DNA from: Thiomicrorhabdus aquaedulcis
GTDB lineage: Bacteria > Pseudomonadota > Gammaproteobacteria > Thiomicrospirales > Thiomicrospiraceae
Assembly: GCF_004001325.1 (NCBI RefSeq)
Contig: NZ_AP018722.1
Coordinates: 992,001-1,056,000 of the forward strand
DNA length: 64,000 nucleotides
Direction: 5' to 3'
Below the pieces are notes generated by a model. It was given only the letters and a program-made list of their open reading frames with translations. It made no database searches and was not told the origin of the DNA. The position numbers and the translations under genes were made by a program. Shown here piece by piece: positions 49,659-59,564 of this stretch (position 1 is the first letter of the stretch; every line of letters begins with the position of its first letter).

Positions 49659-49903
49659 GGTAAGAACCTCTGTTTAATTTTTCTGGTTTTGGGCGTTTTG
49701 GAATGATTTTAAGATCATTTTAGAGTAATTTTAGAGTAATTTTATTATGCATTAAGGTTATCGGCCAGAGGGTAAACTTCTAAAGTATTTAAGGTTTTTA
49801 ATCTACGTCTTGCGCACGATTGCGCGCGGTAAAGTTAAGCAAAATAAAACCGTAAATGGTACTATGTGCGGCTATTTTTAAATGTTATTTGGAATACAGT
49901 CTC

Positions 49904-50999
49904 ATGGAATTAAATCCAGTTTACACCCGCATTGCCGATTATCAAGCTCGTACCGACATCCTTAGGGGGTATCTTTGACTACGAGGTTAAGGCCGAACGT
50001 TTAGTTGAAGTGTCTAGAGAGCTTGAAGACCCAGGCGTTTGGAGCAATCCTGAAAACGCGCAAGCTTTAGGCAAAGAAAAATCGCAACTTGAAAACATTG
50101 TCTCAACCATCGACGAGCTTACCTCGGGCACCGAGTCGGCCAAGGAGTTGTTGGAGTTGGCGCAAATGGATAACGACCAAGAGATGGTCGATGAAGTGGT
50201 GCTTGATTTAGACCGTTTGGGCGAGCGTTTGGATAAGCTGGAATTTCAGCGCATGTTTTCAGGTGAGATGGATCCCAATAACGCCTACCTTGAAATTCAA
50301 TCGGGTTCGGGTGGCACCGAGGCGCAAGATTGGGCTAATATGCTGTTAAGAATGTATTTGCGCTGGTGCGATCGCCGTGGTTTTAAAACCGAAATTACCG
50401 AGATTTCGGACGGTGATGTGGCCGGCATTAAAGGTGCGACCATTCATGTGCAGGGCGATTACGCTTACGGTTGGTTGCGCACCGAGCTGGGCGTGCATCG
50501 TTTGGTGCGTAAGTCGCCCTTTGATTCCAACTCAAAACGCCATACGTCGTTTTCATCGGTGTTTATTTCGCCCGAAATTGACGACAGTTTTGTCATTGAC
50601 ATTAACCCAGCCGACTTGCGCATTGACGTGTATCGCGCCAGCGGTGCGGGCGGTCAGCACGTTAACCGTACCGAATCGGCGGTGCGCATTACCCATTTGC
50701 CCACCAATACGGTCACGCAATGTCAAAACGGTCGCTCGCAACACCAAAACAAAGCCGAGGCGATGAAGCAGTTGCGCGCCAAACTGTATGAGCTTGAAAT
50801 GCTCAGCCGCAATGCCGATAAGCAAGAGCTAGAAGACTCAAAATCGGACATTGGTTGGGGCAGTCAAATTCGCTCTTACGTGTTGGATTCGGGGCGCATT
50901 AAAGATTTACGCACCGGAGTCGAAACCGGCAACACCAGCGCGGTGCTGGACGGCGATTTAGACCAGTTTATTATTGCCAGTTTAAAAGCGGGCGTGTAA
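49904..50999 (+). CDS. prfB: Peptide chain release factor 2 with programmed +1 frameshift
   Basis: RF2 terminates at UGA and UAA. The gene starts at ATG 49904; codon 25 is an in-frame UGA (49976-49978) in the conserved slippery context AGGGGGTATCTTTGAC, where the AGGGGG Shine-Dalgarno-like element and CTT-T slip give +1 shifting. Translation continues from GAC at 49977 (residues DYEVKAERL). The body has the [13 protein letters not shown] anticodon-reading region and the catalytic GGQ ([16 protein letters not shown]). This is the standard autoregulated RF2, followed by lysS as in E. coli. Confidence 0.97.
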
Positions 51000-51041
51000 C
51001 GCCGTAGTTAAAAGCAAACAACAAATACCAAAAACACACTT

Positions 51042-51077
51042 CACCAGGCCTGGTTAAATGGTTAACCAGGCCTGGTC
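51042..51077. repeat. Two ACCAGGCCTGGT palindromes 22 bp apart between prfB and lysS
   Basis: Cores at 51043-51054 and 51065-51076 with similar flanks (TTAAATG and CATTTAA). The pair lies in a 104-base gap in front of lysS and could fold into alternative hairpins in a prfB-lysS transcript. Confidence 0.9.
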
Positions 51078-51103
51078 ATTTAAAATACAGTGAGAGAAAT
51101 GCA

Positions 51104-52615
51104 ATGTCCGAAATGCAAACAAATGTGCCAGAAGTAGATGAAAACAAAATCATTGCTGAGCGTCGTGCCAAGTTAGACGCGTTACGCGCCACGGGTCACT
51201 CGTACCCTAATACCTTTCGTCGTAGCCAAAGTTCGGCCGAACTGCACGCTTTATTTGACGGTAAAACCAAAGAAGAGCTTGAAGCCGCTGAGCCCGTGCG
51301 TGTAAAAGTAGCTGGGCGCATGATGTTGCGTCGTATTATGGGCAAAGCCAGTTTTGCCACCTTGCAAGACCACGAAGGGCGCATTCAGGTGTACGTCACC
51401 CGCGACGAATTGCCCGACGAGTTTTATAACACTCAATTTAAAAAATGGGATTTGGGCGACATTATTGGCGTAGAAGGGTTTGTGTTTAAAACCAACACCG
51501 ACGAGCTGTCCATTCACGTTGAGCACATTGAGCTGATTACCAAATCATTGCGTCCCTTGCCCGATAAATTTCACGGCTTACAAGACCAAGAAATCAAATA
51601 CCGTCAGCGTTACATTGATTTAATTGTCAATCAAGAAAGCCGCGACACCTTTATATTGCGCTCTAAAATTGTGCAGCATGTGCGCGAATTTTTAATGCGT
51701 AAAAACTTCATGGAAGTTGAAACCCCCATGATGCACGTTATTCCTGGTGGCGCATCGGCCAAGCCGTTTAACACCCACCATAATGCGTTAGACATGCCGT
51801 TGTACTTACGAATTGCCCCAGAACTGTATTTAAAACGCCTAGTGGTCGGTGGATTTGAGCGCGTGTTTGAAATCAATCGCAGCTTTAGAAACGAAGGCTT
51901 GTCCACGCGTCACAATCCCGAATTTACCATGGTTGAGTTTTACGCCGCCTACACCGACTACCATGAGCTTATGGACTACACCGAAGAGCTTTTAAAAGAA
52001 TTGGCTATTTTAGCGGTGGGTTCTACTAAAGTGCCGTACCAAGGTCAAGAATTTGATTTTGGCAAACCGTTTGCACGCATGTCGATGAAGCAATCGGTTT
52101 TACACTACTGCCCCGACGTCAAACCCGAGCAGTTAGCCACGCTAGACGCCGCACGCGACTTGGCCAAACAGATGAAAGTCCATGTACAAGACAGCTACGG
52201 ATTAGGTCGAGTGATTACAGAGATTTTTGAAGAACACGTTGAATCTAAACTGCTTGACCCAACGTTTATCACCGAATACCCAGCCGAAATCTCGCCTTTG
52301 GCGCGTCGTAACAACGATAATCCAGACATTACCGACCGTTTTGAACTGTTTATTGGCGGGCGCGAACTGGCCAATGGTTTTAACGAACTCAACGACGCCG
52401 AAGACCAAGCCGAACGCTTTAAAGCCCAAGTAGCCGCCAAAGACGCCGGCGACGACGAAGCCATGCATTTTGATGAAGATTACATCACCGCACTCGAACA
52501 CGGCATGCCCCCCACAGCCGGCGAAGGCATTGGTATTGACCGCTTAGTCATGCTTTTTACAAATTCCGCCTCAATCCGAGATGTTTTGCTTTTTCCACAC
52601 ATGCGTCCAGCCTAA
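51104..52615 (+). CDS. lysS: Lysyl-tRNA synthetase, class II
   Basis: Charges tRNA-Lys, 503 residues. N-terminal OB anticodon-binding domain ([20 protein letters not shown]); class II core with motif 1 around [13 protein letters not shown], motif 2 [20 protein letters not shown], and motif 3 [13 protein letters not shown]; ends LLFPHMRPA. Preceded by prfB and ended by a terminator. Confidence 0.97.
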   Translation: MSEMQTNVPEVDENKIIAERRAKLDALRATGHSYPNTFRRSQSSAELHALFDGKTKEELEAAEPVRVKVAGRMMLRRIMGKASFATLQDHEGRIQVYVTRDELPDEFYNTQFKKWDLGDIIGVEGFVFKTNTDELSIHVEHIELITKSLRPLPDKFHGLQDQEIKYRQRYIDLIVNQESRDTFILRSKIVQHVREFLMRKNFMEVETPMMHVIPGGASAKPFNTHHNALDMPLYLRIAPELYLKRLVVGGFERVFEINRSFRNEGLSTRHNPEFTMVEFYAAYTDYHELMDYTEELLKELAILAVGSTKVPYQGQEFDFGKPFARMSMKQSVLHYCPDVKPEQLATLDAARDLAKQMKVHVQDSYGLGRVITEIFEEHVESKLLDPTFITEYPAEISPLARRNNDNPDITDRFELFIGGRELANGFNELNDAEDQAERFKAQVAAKDAGDDEAMHFDEDYITALEHGMPPTAGEGIGIDRLVMLFTNSASIRDVLLFPHMRPA

Positions 52616-52643
52616 AACCCTCTGTTACTTTTGTTACCACCAG

Positions 52644-52664
52644 CCCCGTTTTTACGGGGTTTTG
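52644..52664 (+). terminator. Terminator after lysS
   Basis: CCCCG-TTTTTA-CGGGG followed by TTTTGTG. Confidence 0.8.
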
Positions 52665-52958
52665 TGTTTTTTGGTGTACACAATTTTGATTGCATGTAAA
52701 CAAACAGCACGGGCAAAAGCAGGTGAGTAGGTTAAAAATTAAGCTTGATGGCAAGTCAGTTTTAGGGGCGTTAGGCATGCTTTATTATGTGATGAACAAT
52801 AGAGGATTTTAGATAGTTTATTGCTTAAAATGGGGTTATTATTTGCAGGTAGATGCTATTCAATATTCTATTTATATTTTTATTCATAAATCTATTCATT
52901 AGTCTATTCATTAGTCTATTTATTTTAGTTATTAACATTAGGTTTAAATAAGGTTTTT
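52665..52958. other. AT-rich gap with a 12-bp tandem repeat
   Basis: Most of this gap shows nothing gene-like. At 52881-52922 three to four imperfect copies of a TCTATTCATTAG-like unit occur shortly before the YjjJ-like gene; they may flank its promoter. Confidence 0.5.
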
Positions 52959-54244
52959 ATGGAGCCAATTGAAAGAGTAAAAAGCCTTCTTGAGCATCAA
53001 AATTTAAGCGGTTCTGAGCTGGCAAGAGTGACGGGTTTAAGCCAACCTACCGTAAGCAGGGCGCTAAAAAATTGCCCGTGGTTAAAGTTGGCTTAGGCAA
53101 GTTAACTAAATTTGCTTTAATTAAAGAAGAAGCGGCCTTGGTTCTATTCACCGTGGATGAATTTGGTCAAATTTTACCCATAGCCAATTGGTATGCTCAG
53201 TTTGGCGGCCGAACGCTTATTGTTCATCAGCACGGCGGTTGTAATGAGTTTGACGGACTACCCTTTTTTGTCTATGACCTTATTCCATCGGGGTTTTTGG
53301 GCAGTCTTGAATTAGCCGAGTTGCAAAAGCACGATGCCCATTTAAACCAAGACAGTCGCAATTGGTCGGCTCAACAAATAATGCATTATTTAACCCATTA
53401 CGGAATCGATTTAGCCGGTTCATTCGTGGTTGGAAAACCCGCAGCCCTTGAGGCGCAGCAACTGAACTTTAAACCCATTAAAAAATCAGAGTATTGTGCC
53501 ATTGCCTTAGAGGTGGCTAAACATTCAAATCGTGGGTCGTCGATAGGGGGTGAACAGCCTAAATTTACAATTTTTGATGGGCAAAAACATAAAATAGTAA
53601 AGTATTCGCCTAAACTTACGCATACAAACGCCATTGCACAACGACACCGGGATTTAATGGTTTGCGAATATTTAGCGTTGCAAACCTTCGCTCGGTTCGG
53701 TGTACTCGCAAGTGTCGTTGAACTGTACATCGAAGATCGATTTTATTTAGAAATTGAGCGGTTTGATCGAGTCGGTCAGTTTGGTCGTCGTCACATTACG
53801 TGCTTAAGAGTGTTGGATGCCGAGTATGCCGGGGTGGGAGGCGACTGGATTGATGTTACGCAAGTACTGTTAAGTCAAGAACTGATGTTAGCTGAGGATT
53901 TTTTTAATGTTCAGGTGGTCTATGCGTTTGGCAAGTTTATAGCCAATACCGACATGCACAACGGTAATTTGGCGTTCTTTTTAGACCCGCTTACTTTTAA
54001 ACCCACTGGGCTTGCACCTTTTTACGATGTATTGCCCATGCACTACATGCCAAAACAGGGCGAAATTGTGCAAGAAAGCTACGTTGTGCCCCGGTTAATA
54101 AATGTAAATCCTAAGGCCAGGCAAAAGGCAAATAGCCTAACGCAGGCGTTTTTTACGGAAGTTAAAAACAATACTTTAATTTCAACCGCATTTAAAGATG
54201 AGTTGTTAAGCATTAATACAGCAAGCTTAACGCAAGTTGATTAG
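52959..54244 (+). pseudogene. HipA-family kinase with N-terminal HTH (YjjJ-like), frameshifted
   Basis: Starts at ATG 52959 (AAGG upstream) with a short winged-helix region (RVKSLLEHQNLSGSELARVT, then GLSQPTVSRALK). In the A6 run at 53066-53071 one A appears to be missing; one frame over, KLPVVKVGLGKLTKFALI continues that domain. Then comes a HipA kinase: SSIGGEQPKF (Gly-rich loop), HKIVKYSP (lysine), FYLEIERFDRV, FGKFIANTDMHNGNLAF (catalytic Asp, His, Asn) and APFYDVLPM. About 428 residues if repaired, close to E. coli YjjJ (443 as I recall). Unlike HipBA it has no separate antitoxin gene; the fused HTH may provide self-control. Confidence 0.75.
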
Positions 54245-54262
54245 TTTAAACGAGGTAACGCA

Positions 54263-54856
54263 TTGAATTGGACGGCACAAGCCCTGGAGGGCGTAGGGTT
54301 GATAACGCCCCATTGGATAAAGGATGCGCGTGGCACGTTTGCCGAGTTGGTGCGTGAACAGGCTTTGTCTGATGTACTGGGCTATTCGGTGCATTTTGTG
54401 CAAGAAAATGAATCGTTGTCGCATTTTGGCGTGTTGCGTGGCTTACATTATCAGCGTGCGCCTTACGCACAAGCCAAGTTAATTAGAGTGCTGGAAGGCA
54501 CTGTGTTAGATGTCGCGGTGGATTTACGCCCAAAAAGCGCCACCTACGGACAGCATGTGGCCATCGAATTGTCAGCGCAAAGCGGTCAGCAATTGTTTAT
54601 TCCCAAAGGTTTTGCGCATGGATTTGCGGTGTTAAGTCAAACCGCACGGGTAAATTACAAGGTAGACGCGTATTACGCGCCGGCGCATCAAGGCGGTATT
54701 AAGTTTGATTGCCCAACGCTGGCGATTGACTGGCGTTTGCCAAGCCAGCAATGGCAAGTGTCAAAGTTTGATGCGGATTTGCCCGCGCTGCTTGATCTTA
54801 AACACGATTTACAGGTGGCACAAAATTTAAAAGGCACCTTAAGTGAGCATAATTAA
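54263..54856 (+). CDS. rmlC: dTDP-4-dehydrorhamnose 3,5-epimerase
   Basis: Epimerises the 4-keto sugar in dTDP-L-rhamnose synthesis for surface polysaccharide. 197 residues from a TTG start supported by GAGG 7 bases upstream. Cupin motifs FVQENESLSHFGVLRGLHYQ (catalytic His in RGLHYQ), LDVAVDLRPKSATYG and FIPKGFAHGFAVLS are present. It overlaps rmlD by 14 bases. rmlB is 2.8 kb away with wzz and an MNT gene between; rmlA is not in the window. Confidence 0.93.
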   Translation: MNWTAQALEGVGLITPHWIKDARGTFAELVREQALSDVLGYSVHFVQENESLSHFGVLRGLHYQRAPYAQAKLIRVLEGTVLDVAVDLRPKSATYGQHVAIELSAQSGQQLFIPKGFAHGFAVLSQTARVNYKVDAYYAPAHQGGIKFDCPTLAIDWRLPSQQWQVSKFDADLPALLDLKHDLQVAQNLKGTLSEHN

Positions 54857-55748
54857 TATACTGGTGTTGGGCGCACACGGTCAGCTTGGGCAAGCGTTTA
54901 ACGCCGTAGCGGGGGAGTTTGTAGCGATAACATTGCACAGAGTAGGGCGCGAGTTGGACATTACTCAACCAGGCCTGGTCAGTGCTCTGTTAGCCAAAAA
55001 CCAGTACGATGCCGTCATAAACTGCGCCGCCTTTACCGACGTAAACGCCGCGGAGCAGACGGTTGCAAGCGCTCAAGATGCTTATGCCTTAAACCATTTG
55101 GCTGTGGCAAGTCTAGCGCACACCCTAAAATTGCAAGGTGGGTTTTTGGTGCATTTTTCGACCGACTATGTGTTTGACGGCAACGCACACAAGCCCTACA
55201 CCGAGCACGATACACCGTACCCTATTAATGTGTATGGCCAAAGCAAGCTTAAAGGCGAGCAAGCCATGTTAAAAAGTAATCCACCAGGCCTGGTGATTCG
55301 CACCAGTTGGTTGTTTTCGCCGTTTGGCAAAAACTTTGTCACCCATCTGCTTAACGTTGGGCGACAAGAGCAAACACAAACGCTTAATATAGTCAGCGAC
55401 CAAGTGGGTTCACCCACCTCGGCACTCGATTTAGCGCGTGCGGTGTTGCAACTTTTAACGCAGCGCACCCAAACCCCACATAACCAGGCCTGGTTAACCA
55501 CACAATTACTGCACTTTGCCAATGCCGGTCAAGCCAGTTGGGCGCAATTGGCCAGTGCGGTGGTGCAACAAGCCCAGCTGAATTGCACAATACACCCCAT
55601 TTTAACCCACCAATACAGCTCACCCGTTAAGCGCCCAGCGTACAGCGTGTTAAACACTCAATCCCTGCAAACTCTATTAAATACGCCAATACGCTCTTGG
55701 CAAGACGCCCTGCAAGAAACGCTAAATTGGAAAAGTAACGCTGAGTAG
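54843..55748 (+). CDS. rmlD: dTDP-4-dehydrorhamnose reductase
   Basis: Final NADPH-dependent step to dTDP-L-rhamnose. 301 residues, GTG start. NAD motif VLGAHGQLGQ near the N-terminus, VINCAAFTDVNAAE, STDYVFDG, and the catalytic YGQSKLKGE. Three exact ACCAGGCCTGGT palindromes (54968, 55283, 55483) lie in this 0.9-kb gene, read as TQPGLV, PPGLV and NQAWL, the densest intragenic cluster in the window. They add or alter residues at loops without disrupting the frame. Confidence 0.93.
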   Translation: MSIINILVLGAHGQLGQAFNAVAGEFVAITLHRVGRELDITQPGLVSALLAKNQYDAVINCAAFTDVNAAEQTVASAQDAYALNHLAVASLAHTLKLQGGFLVHFSTDYVFDGNAHKPYTEHDTPYPINVYGQSKLKGEQAMLKSNPPGLVIRTSWLFSPFGKNFVTHLLNVGRQEQTQTLNIVSDQVGSPTSALDLARAVLQLLTQRTQTPHNQAWLTTQLLHFANAGQASWAQLASAVVQQAQLNCTIHPILTHQYSSPVKRPAYSVLNTQSLQTLLNTPIRSWQDALQETLNWKSNAE

Positions 55749-55773
55749 TCGCGAGTAACCGCGTTAGTAATGG

Positions 55774-56894
55774 TTAAACAGCGGCTGTTTTATCTAAGGT
55801 AGACTTATCAAGAGCGCGGTTTTTAACCGCACGACGAATCAACGCAATAAAAACGCCCAACATCAAACCCAACACCGCCGCGACCGCTAAAATAAGCGAT
55901 TTTTGGGTTTGACTTTTTCGCCAATCTCGGCGGCTTGGTCAATGCGAGCTACACTTAAACGGTCGGGGTTAATGTTAACCGCGTTTAAAGAATCGTAGCT
56001 TTCTTGCAACCCTCTTAATTTAGCAATGTAAGGGTCGTCTGACGTGCGTTTTAACAGCGCTGATTTTTCGGCTTCAAGTAACTTAAACCCCAAGTAATAA
56101 AGTGGCATGCCTTGGTTTTGAACGCTCTGAATTTCAACAGTAGGGCCCATTGTGGTGGGTTCTTCTATGTTTAAAGCGCGTGCAATCGCAATGGCCTCTT
56201 CTAAACTAGCTACTTTATCCATTCGCTGGTCTAGAGCAATTTTTCTAGCAGAAGTGATTTCTTGTTGTAACTGCTCTAAGCGCACTTTCTTGTCGTTATT
56301 GATTTCATTTACAATTTGAGTTTTTGAAATGGCTACCACTTCGGCAATGTTTTTATTTAACAGTTGCGCCAATAACGCTTCGTTAACGGTTAAAGAAAGT
56401 GCGACAGAAACTTGTCCAGAGGCGGTGTCTTTTTTGGGAAGAGAGACTGTGAAGTCTTTTAAAAATTGTTCAAAAGCCTTATTAAAAGCTTCTTGATATT
56501 GTGCGGCTTGCAATGTGTTGATGGTAGGCGCATACACTTCGACAAGATTATTGGCCTTAAAAAAACTTAACATAGCCGAGCGTGAATTTAAGTTTTGAGT
56601 AAAAATATCAAACACTCTTTGCGGCGAATAGCTTGCTGCACGCCCCAGTTGTACGTCTAAACGATTTAACTCTTGAACCAACTCTAATTCAGGCGGCAGT
56701 AAATACGCCGTAGATTTAAACGCCGGCTTAACACTAAACGCATAACCAGCGGCCAACACCATCACAATGATAATGGAGGCAACAATCGTCCATTTTTCTT
56801 GCACCAATCCCTGCCAAAGTTCAAATAAATCAATCTCGTCATCGGCGGCTAAGTGAGCGTTTTGCGGGTTAGTGTGTGTTACAGCATCTTGCAT
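55774..56894 (-). pseudogene. wzz: Wzz-type polysaccharide chain-length regulator, frameshifted near the C-terminus
   Basis: Inner-membrane polysaccharide co-polymerase that sets O-antigen or related chain length. N-terminal cytosolic stretch then TM1 (about 38-55, VASIIIVMVLAAGYAF), a long periplasmic helical domain with coiled-coil segments, then the C-terminal KPKN. In the run of five T at 55900-55904 (A5 on the coding strand) one base is apparently missing; in the next frame SLILAVAAVLGLMLGVFIAL encodes TM2, followed by IRRAVKNRAL and a stop at 55774. As written, the protein ends before TM2 (stop at 55887). An ACCAGGCCTGGT copy at 56942 lies upstream of the start. Confidence 0.85.
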
Positions 56895-57126
56895 GGGTTT
56901 TCCTTGACTGTTAAACCGGGTTTTAAATCAGTTTTAATTTAACCAGGCCTGGTAAGCCTGATTAAGCTGGGTAAGTTGTTTTTTAAGAGTTTGGCATTAT
57001 ACAAAGTTTTGTTTGAAGGATACGTACAAGTTTGCAGATTGTTTTGTTAAACAAAGCAAAAATTAATCGAGACGATTGAACTATAATTTAAAACTTAGAA
57101 TTTAACGTAATGCATTAATACACTCT

Positions 57127-57285
57127 GAGACCTTTGCACGAGTCAGGTGCGAAAGAAAAATGAGGAAAAATTAACCTGATTGCGGCGGAAAACGCAGTGA
57201 ATAGCTGGCTATTCGCAAGTTTTTCAACAAAAATCAGGTTAATTTTAACCATTTTTATTCGTGCATTGACTCGTGCAAAGGTCTC
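57127..57285. mobile_element. MITE-like element, copy 2 (inverted relative to copy 1)
   Basis: 159 bp, ends GAGACCTTTGCACGAGTCA and its near complement at the right (TGACTCGTGCAAAGGTCTC, ending 57285). Reverse complement of the copy at 23150-23310 with roughly 12% differences by eye. It ends 19 bases before the nucleotidyltransferase gene and may supply or block its promoter. Confidence 0.85.
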
Positions 57286-57304
57286 ACTCAATAGGCAAAG
57301 CACG

Positions 57305-57604
57305 ATGAGATTAACCTGTCAGCAAATTGAAGCAATAAAGCAGGCTGTTACAGATATTTTTGGGTCGCAAGCTCGTGTAAAGCTTTTTGGCTCAAGAGTT
57401 AATGATCAGGCTAAGGGGGGAGATATTGATTTGCTCATTGTGAGTCAAAATGCCATCGAAAAACCCGTTCAACTTGCCTCTAAACTGGCTGCTAAAATTT
57501 ACAGAGCCTGTTTAGGCCGAAAAGTGGATGTTGTCATTGATGCTCCAAATATTGAAAAGCAATCTATTCATAAGATTGCAAATGAAACGGGTATTTTTTT
57601 ATGA
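57305..57604 (+). CDS. MNT-type minimal nucleotidyltransferase
   Basis: 99 residues from ATG 57305; a longer open frame runs back through the MITE-like element but is not credible. GSRVNDQAKGGDIDLLI carries the GS..DxD catalytic signature of minimal nucleotidyltransferases, and a later VDVVID may give the third acidic residue. Such proteins are antitoxins of HEPN/MNT pairs. The stop overlaps an ATG (ATGA) for a following frame that is only eight codons long, so the usual HEPN partner looks lost. Confidence 0.85.
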   Translation: MRLTCQQIEAIKQAVTDIFGSQARVKLFGSRVNDQAKGGDIDLLIVSQNAIEKPVQLASKLAAKIYRACLGRKVDVVIDAPNIEKQSIHKIANETGIFL

Positions 57605-57627
57605 ATCAAGCCGTTTTAAATAAATGA
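57601..57627 (+). pseudogene. Eight-codon remnant, possible start of a lost HEPN partner
   Basis: ATG overlapping the MNT stop opens MNQAVLNK then TGA, immediately before rmlB. In HEPN/MNT operons the partner usually starts by such overlap, so this may be the stump left by a deletion. The identity cannot be shown from eight codons. Confidence 0.3.
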
Positions 57628-57630
57628 ATC

Positions 57631-58842
57631 ATGAGCAATAAAAGTCTAAAAATACTGGTTACCGGCGGTGCCGGTTTTATTGGCTCGGCGCTGATAAGAC
57701 ACTTAATAAACCACACTGCGCACCGTGTGGTAAACGTGGATAAACTCACTTATGCGGGTAATTTAGCGTCGCTTACATCGGTGGCGCATAATCCCAGATA
57801 CGTCTTTGAGCAAGTAGATATTTGTGATGCCGTGCAATTACAACGGGTTTTTGCGCAGCACGCGCCCAATATTGTGATGCATCTGGCGGCCGAAAGTCAT
57901 GTAGATCGCTCGATTGATGGGCCGGCCGAGTTTATTCAAACCAATATTGTCGGCACTTACACACTGCTAGAACAAGCGCGGGCGTATTGGAACCAGCTCA
58001 CCGGCGACAAAAAAGCCAGTTTTAGGTTTCATCATGTTTCAACCGACGAAGTGTATGGCGATTTACCGCATCCCGATGAATTAACACAGCGTCATGCCGG
58101 ACTTAATCCGGAATATCTTCCCTTGTTTACCGAGCAAACCGCCTACGCCCCAAGCTCACCTTACAGCGCCAGCAAAGCCGCCAGCGACCATTTGGTACGC
58201 GCCTGGCACAAAACCTACCAACTGCCTATTGTGGTGAGTCATTGTTCTAATAATTACGGACCGTATCAGTTTGCCGAAAAGTTGATTCCCCTGGTGATAT
58301 TAAATGCCCTAAAAGGCAAACCCTTGCCTTTATACGGCAACGGCCAGCAAATTCGCGACTGGCTTTACGTAGAAGACCACGCCCGCGCTCTGGTTCTGGT
58401 AGCCACCCAAGGCCAAATAGGCCAAACCTACAACATAGGCGGCCACAACGAAAAACAAAACATTCAAGTTGTCACCGCCATCTGTTCAATCTTAGATGAG
58501 TTGGTGCCTGTAAACACCAAGATGCCGGATCAAGTCCGGCATGACGAACTCCCGTTGCATCACGACGAAACACCTTTACGTCACGACGAAATACCTTTAC
58601 GTCACGACGAAATACCTTTACGTCACGACGAAACACCTTTACGTCATTCCGGACTTGATCCGGAATCTGCCAAAGGTTATGCGCACTTCATAACCTATGT
58701 AAACGACCGCCCCGGTCACGACAAACGCTACGCCATAGACGCCAGTAAAATACAAAACCAACTGGGCTGGACACCCCAAGAAACCTTTGAAAGCGGCCTG
58801 CGAAAAACCGTGCAATGGTATTTAAACCACCAGGCCTGGTAA
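57631..58842 (+). CDS. rmlB: dTDP-glucose 4,6-dehydratase with an in-frame repeat insertion
   Basis: Second step of dTDP-rhamnose synthesis. 403 residues, about 45-50 more than usual. NAD motif [37 protein letters not shown], the catalytic [15 protein letters not shown], and [16 protein letters not shown] are intact, and the C-terminal [20 protein letters not shown] is normal. Between LDELVPV and KGYAHFI an insert of about 50 residues is built from repeats (58519-58671). The last codons include a palindrome (58829-58840) read as HQAW before the stop. The active site is unaffected, so the enzyme may still work. Confidence 0.93.
   Translation: MSNKSLKILVTGGAGFIGSALIRHLINHTAHRVVNVDKLTYAGNLASLTSVAHNPRYVFEQVDICDAVQLQRVFAQHAPNIVMHLAAESHVDRSIDGPAEFIQTNIVGTYTLLEQARAYWNQLTGDKKASFRFHHVSTDEVYGDLPHPDELTQRHAGLNPEYLPLFTEQTAYAPSSPYSASKAASDHLVRAWHKTYQLPIVVSHCSNNYGPYQFAEKLIPLVILNALKGKPLPLYGNGQQIRDWLYVEDHARALVLVATQGQIGQTYNIGGHNEKQNIQVVTAICSILDELVPVNTKMPDQVRHDELPLHHDETPLRHDEIPLRHDEIPLRHDETPLRHSGLDPESAKGYAHFITYVNDRPGHDKRYAIDASKIQNQLGWTPQETFESGLRKTVQWYLNHQAW
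58521..58666. repeat. Palindrome-bounded 21-bp tandem repeats inserted in rmlB
   Basis: A hairpin ATGCCGGA-tcaag-TCCGGCAT (58522-58542) and an oppositely oriented relative ATTCCGGA-cttga-TCCGGAAT (58646-58666) enclose about four to five 21-bp units of the type ACGTCACGACGAAATACCTTT, translated as PLRHDEI/T repeats. The whole insert is in frame. Confidence 0.9.
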
Positions 58843-58967
58843 GAAGATTTGCAGACAATCTTTAAATCAAAAACAGTTTTGAGCAATATTTAGCGAGTTT
58901 ATTGAGATAAATAGGTGATTTATTTAACACGGCAAACAGTGTTTGCAAAAAAAGGAATTAGGAAACG

Positions 58968-59564
58968 ATGATAATAAACCACGTAAAAGAAATTTTTATT
59001 ATTGCTGGACCTAATGGCGCGGGTAAGACCACGTTTGCATTAGGTTTAATTGACGAAGGAATTATAAAGCATTATCTAAACGCCGATGAAATCGCCAGAG
59101 AGCTTTCACCTTCAGACCCACAAAAAGCCAATATTAAAGCAGCACGGATTTTTTTACGCAGACTTAAAGTTTTATCGCTGGGTAATGAAAGCTTTGCCTT
59201 AGAAACAACACTCTCAGGCTTGCGTTATTTAGAGCATATAAAAGAGTGGCAAAGTGCAGGCTGGATGGTATCTGTTTTTTATCTACTTCTTAGCTCGCCC
59301 GAAGTTTCAAAACAACGTGTCGCAGAGCGAATTGCACATGGTGGGCATAGCATACCTGAAAAGGACATAGTGCGCAGATTTCCAAAAAGTATTATCAATT
59401 TTTATAGGTACTATTCTAAGCAAGTAAATTATGCCGAATGCCTGTACAATGAAAACCAAGAACCATTATCAATATTTGAAGTGAAACAAGGTCAAGTAAT
59501 TATTAATCAAGTAGAGTTTTATGACTATTTTATGGAGTTAATTAAGCATGCAGAATCAAGATAA
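58968..59564 (+). CDS. Zeta-toxin-like P-loop kinase
   Basis: 198 residues. Walker A GPNGAGKTT at 14-22, the zeta-type NADEIAREL after it, SFALETTLSG, and RVAERIAHGGHSIPEKDIVR with RRFPKSIINFYRYY are typical of the zeta toxin/UDP-GlcNAc-kinase-like family found in chromosomes. Its 3' end overlaps a 61-codon gene by 17 bases. Unlike the plasmid epsilon-zeta system the small partner is downstream. It could be a toxin or a housekeeping kinase; the polysaccharide setting makes a sugar-nucleotide substrate thinkable. Confidence 0.85.
   Translation: MIINHVKEIFIIAGPNGAGKTTFALGLIDEGIIKHYLNADEIARELSPSDPQKANIKAARIFLRRLKVLSLGNESFALETTLSGLRYLEHIKEWQSAGWMVSVFYLLLSSPEVSKQRVAERIAHGGHSIPEKDIVRRFPKSIINFYRYYSKQVNYAECLYNENQEPLSIFEVKQGQVIINQVEFYDYFMELIKHAESR

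Noticed and set aside
57197-57304. N-terminal extension of the MNT protein
   Set aside because: It would be encoded by the MITE-like element; the ATG at 57305 gives the normal family start.
58560-58640. CRISPR-like short repeats in rmlB
   Set aside because: Contiguous 21-bp repeats in frame in a gene, with no spacers.
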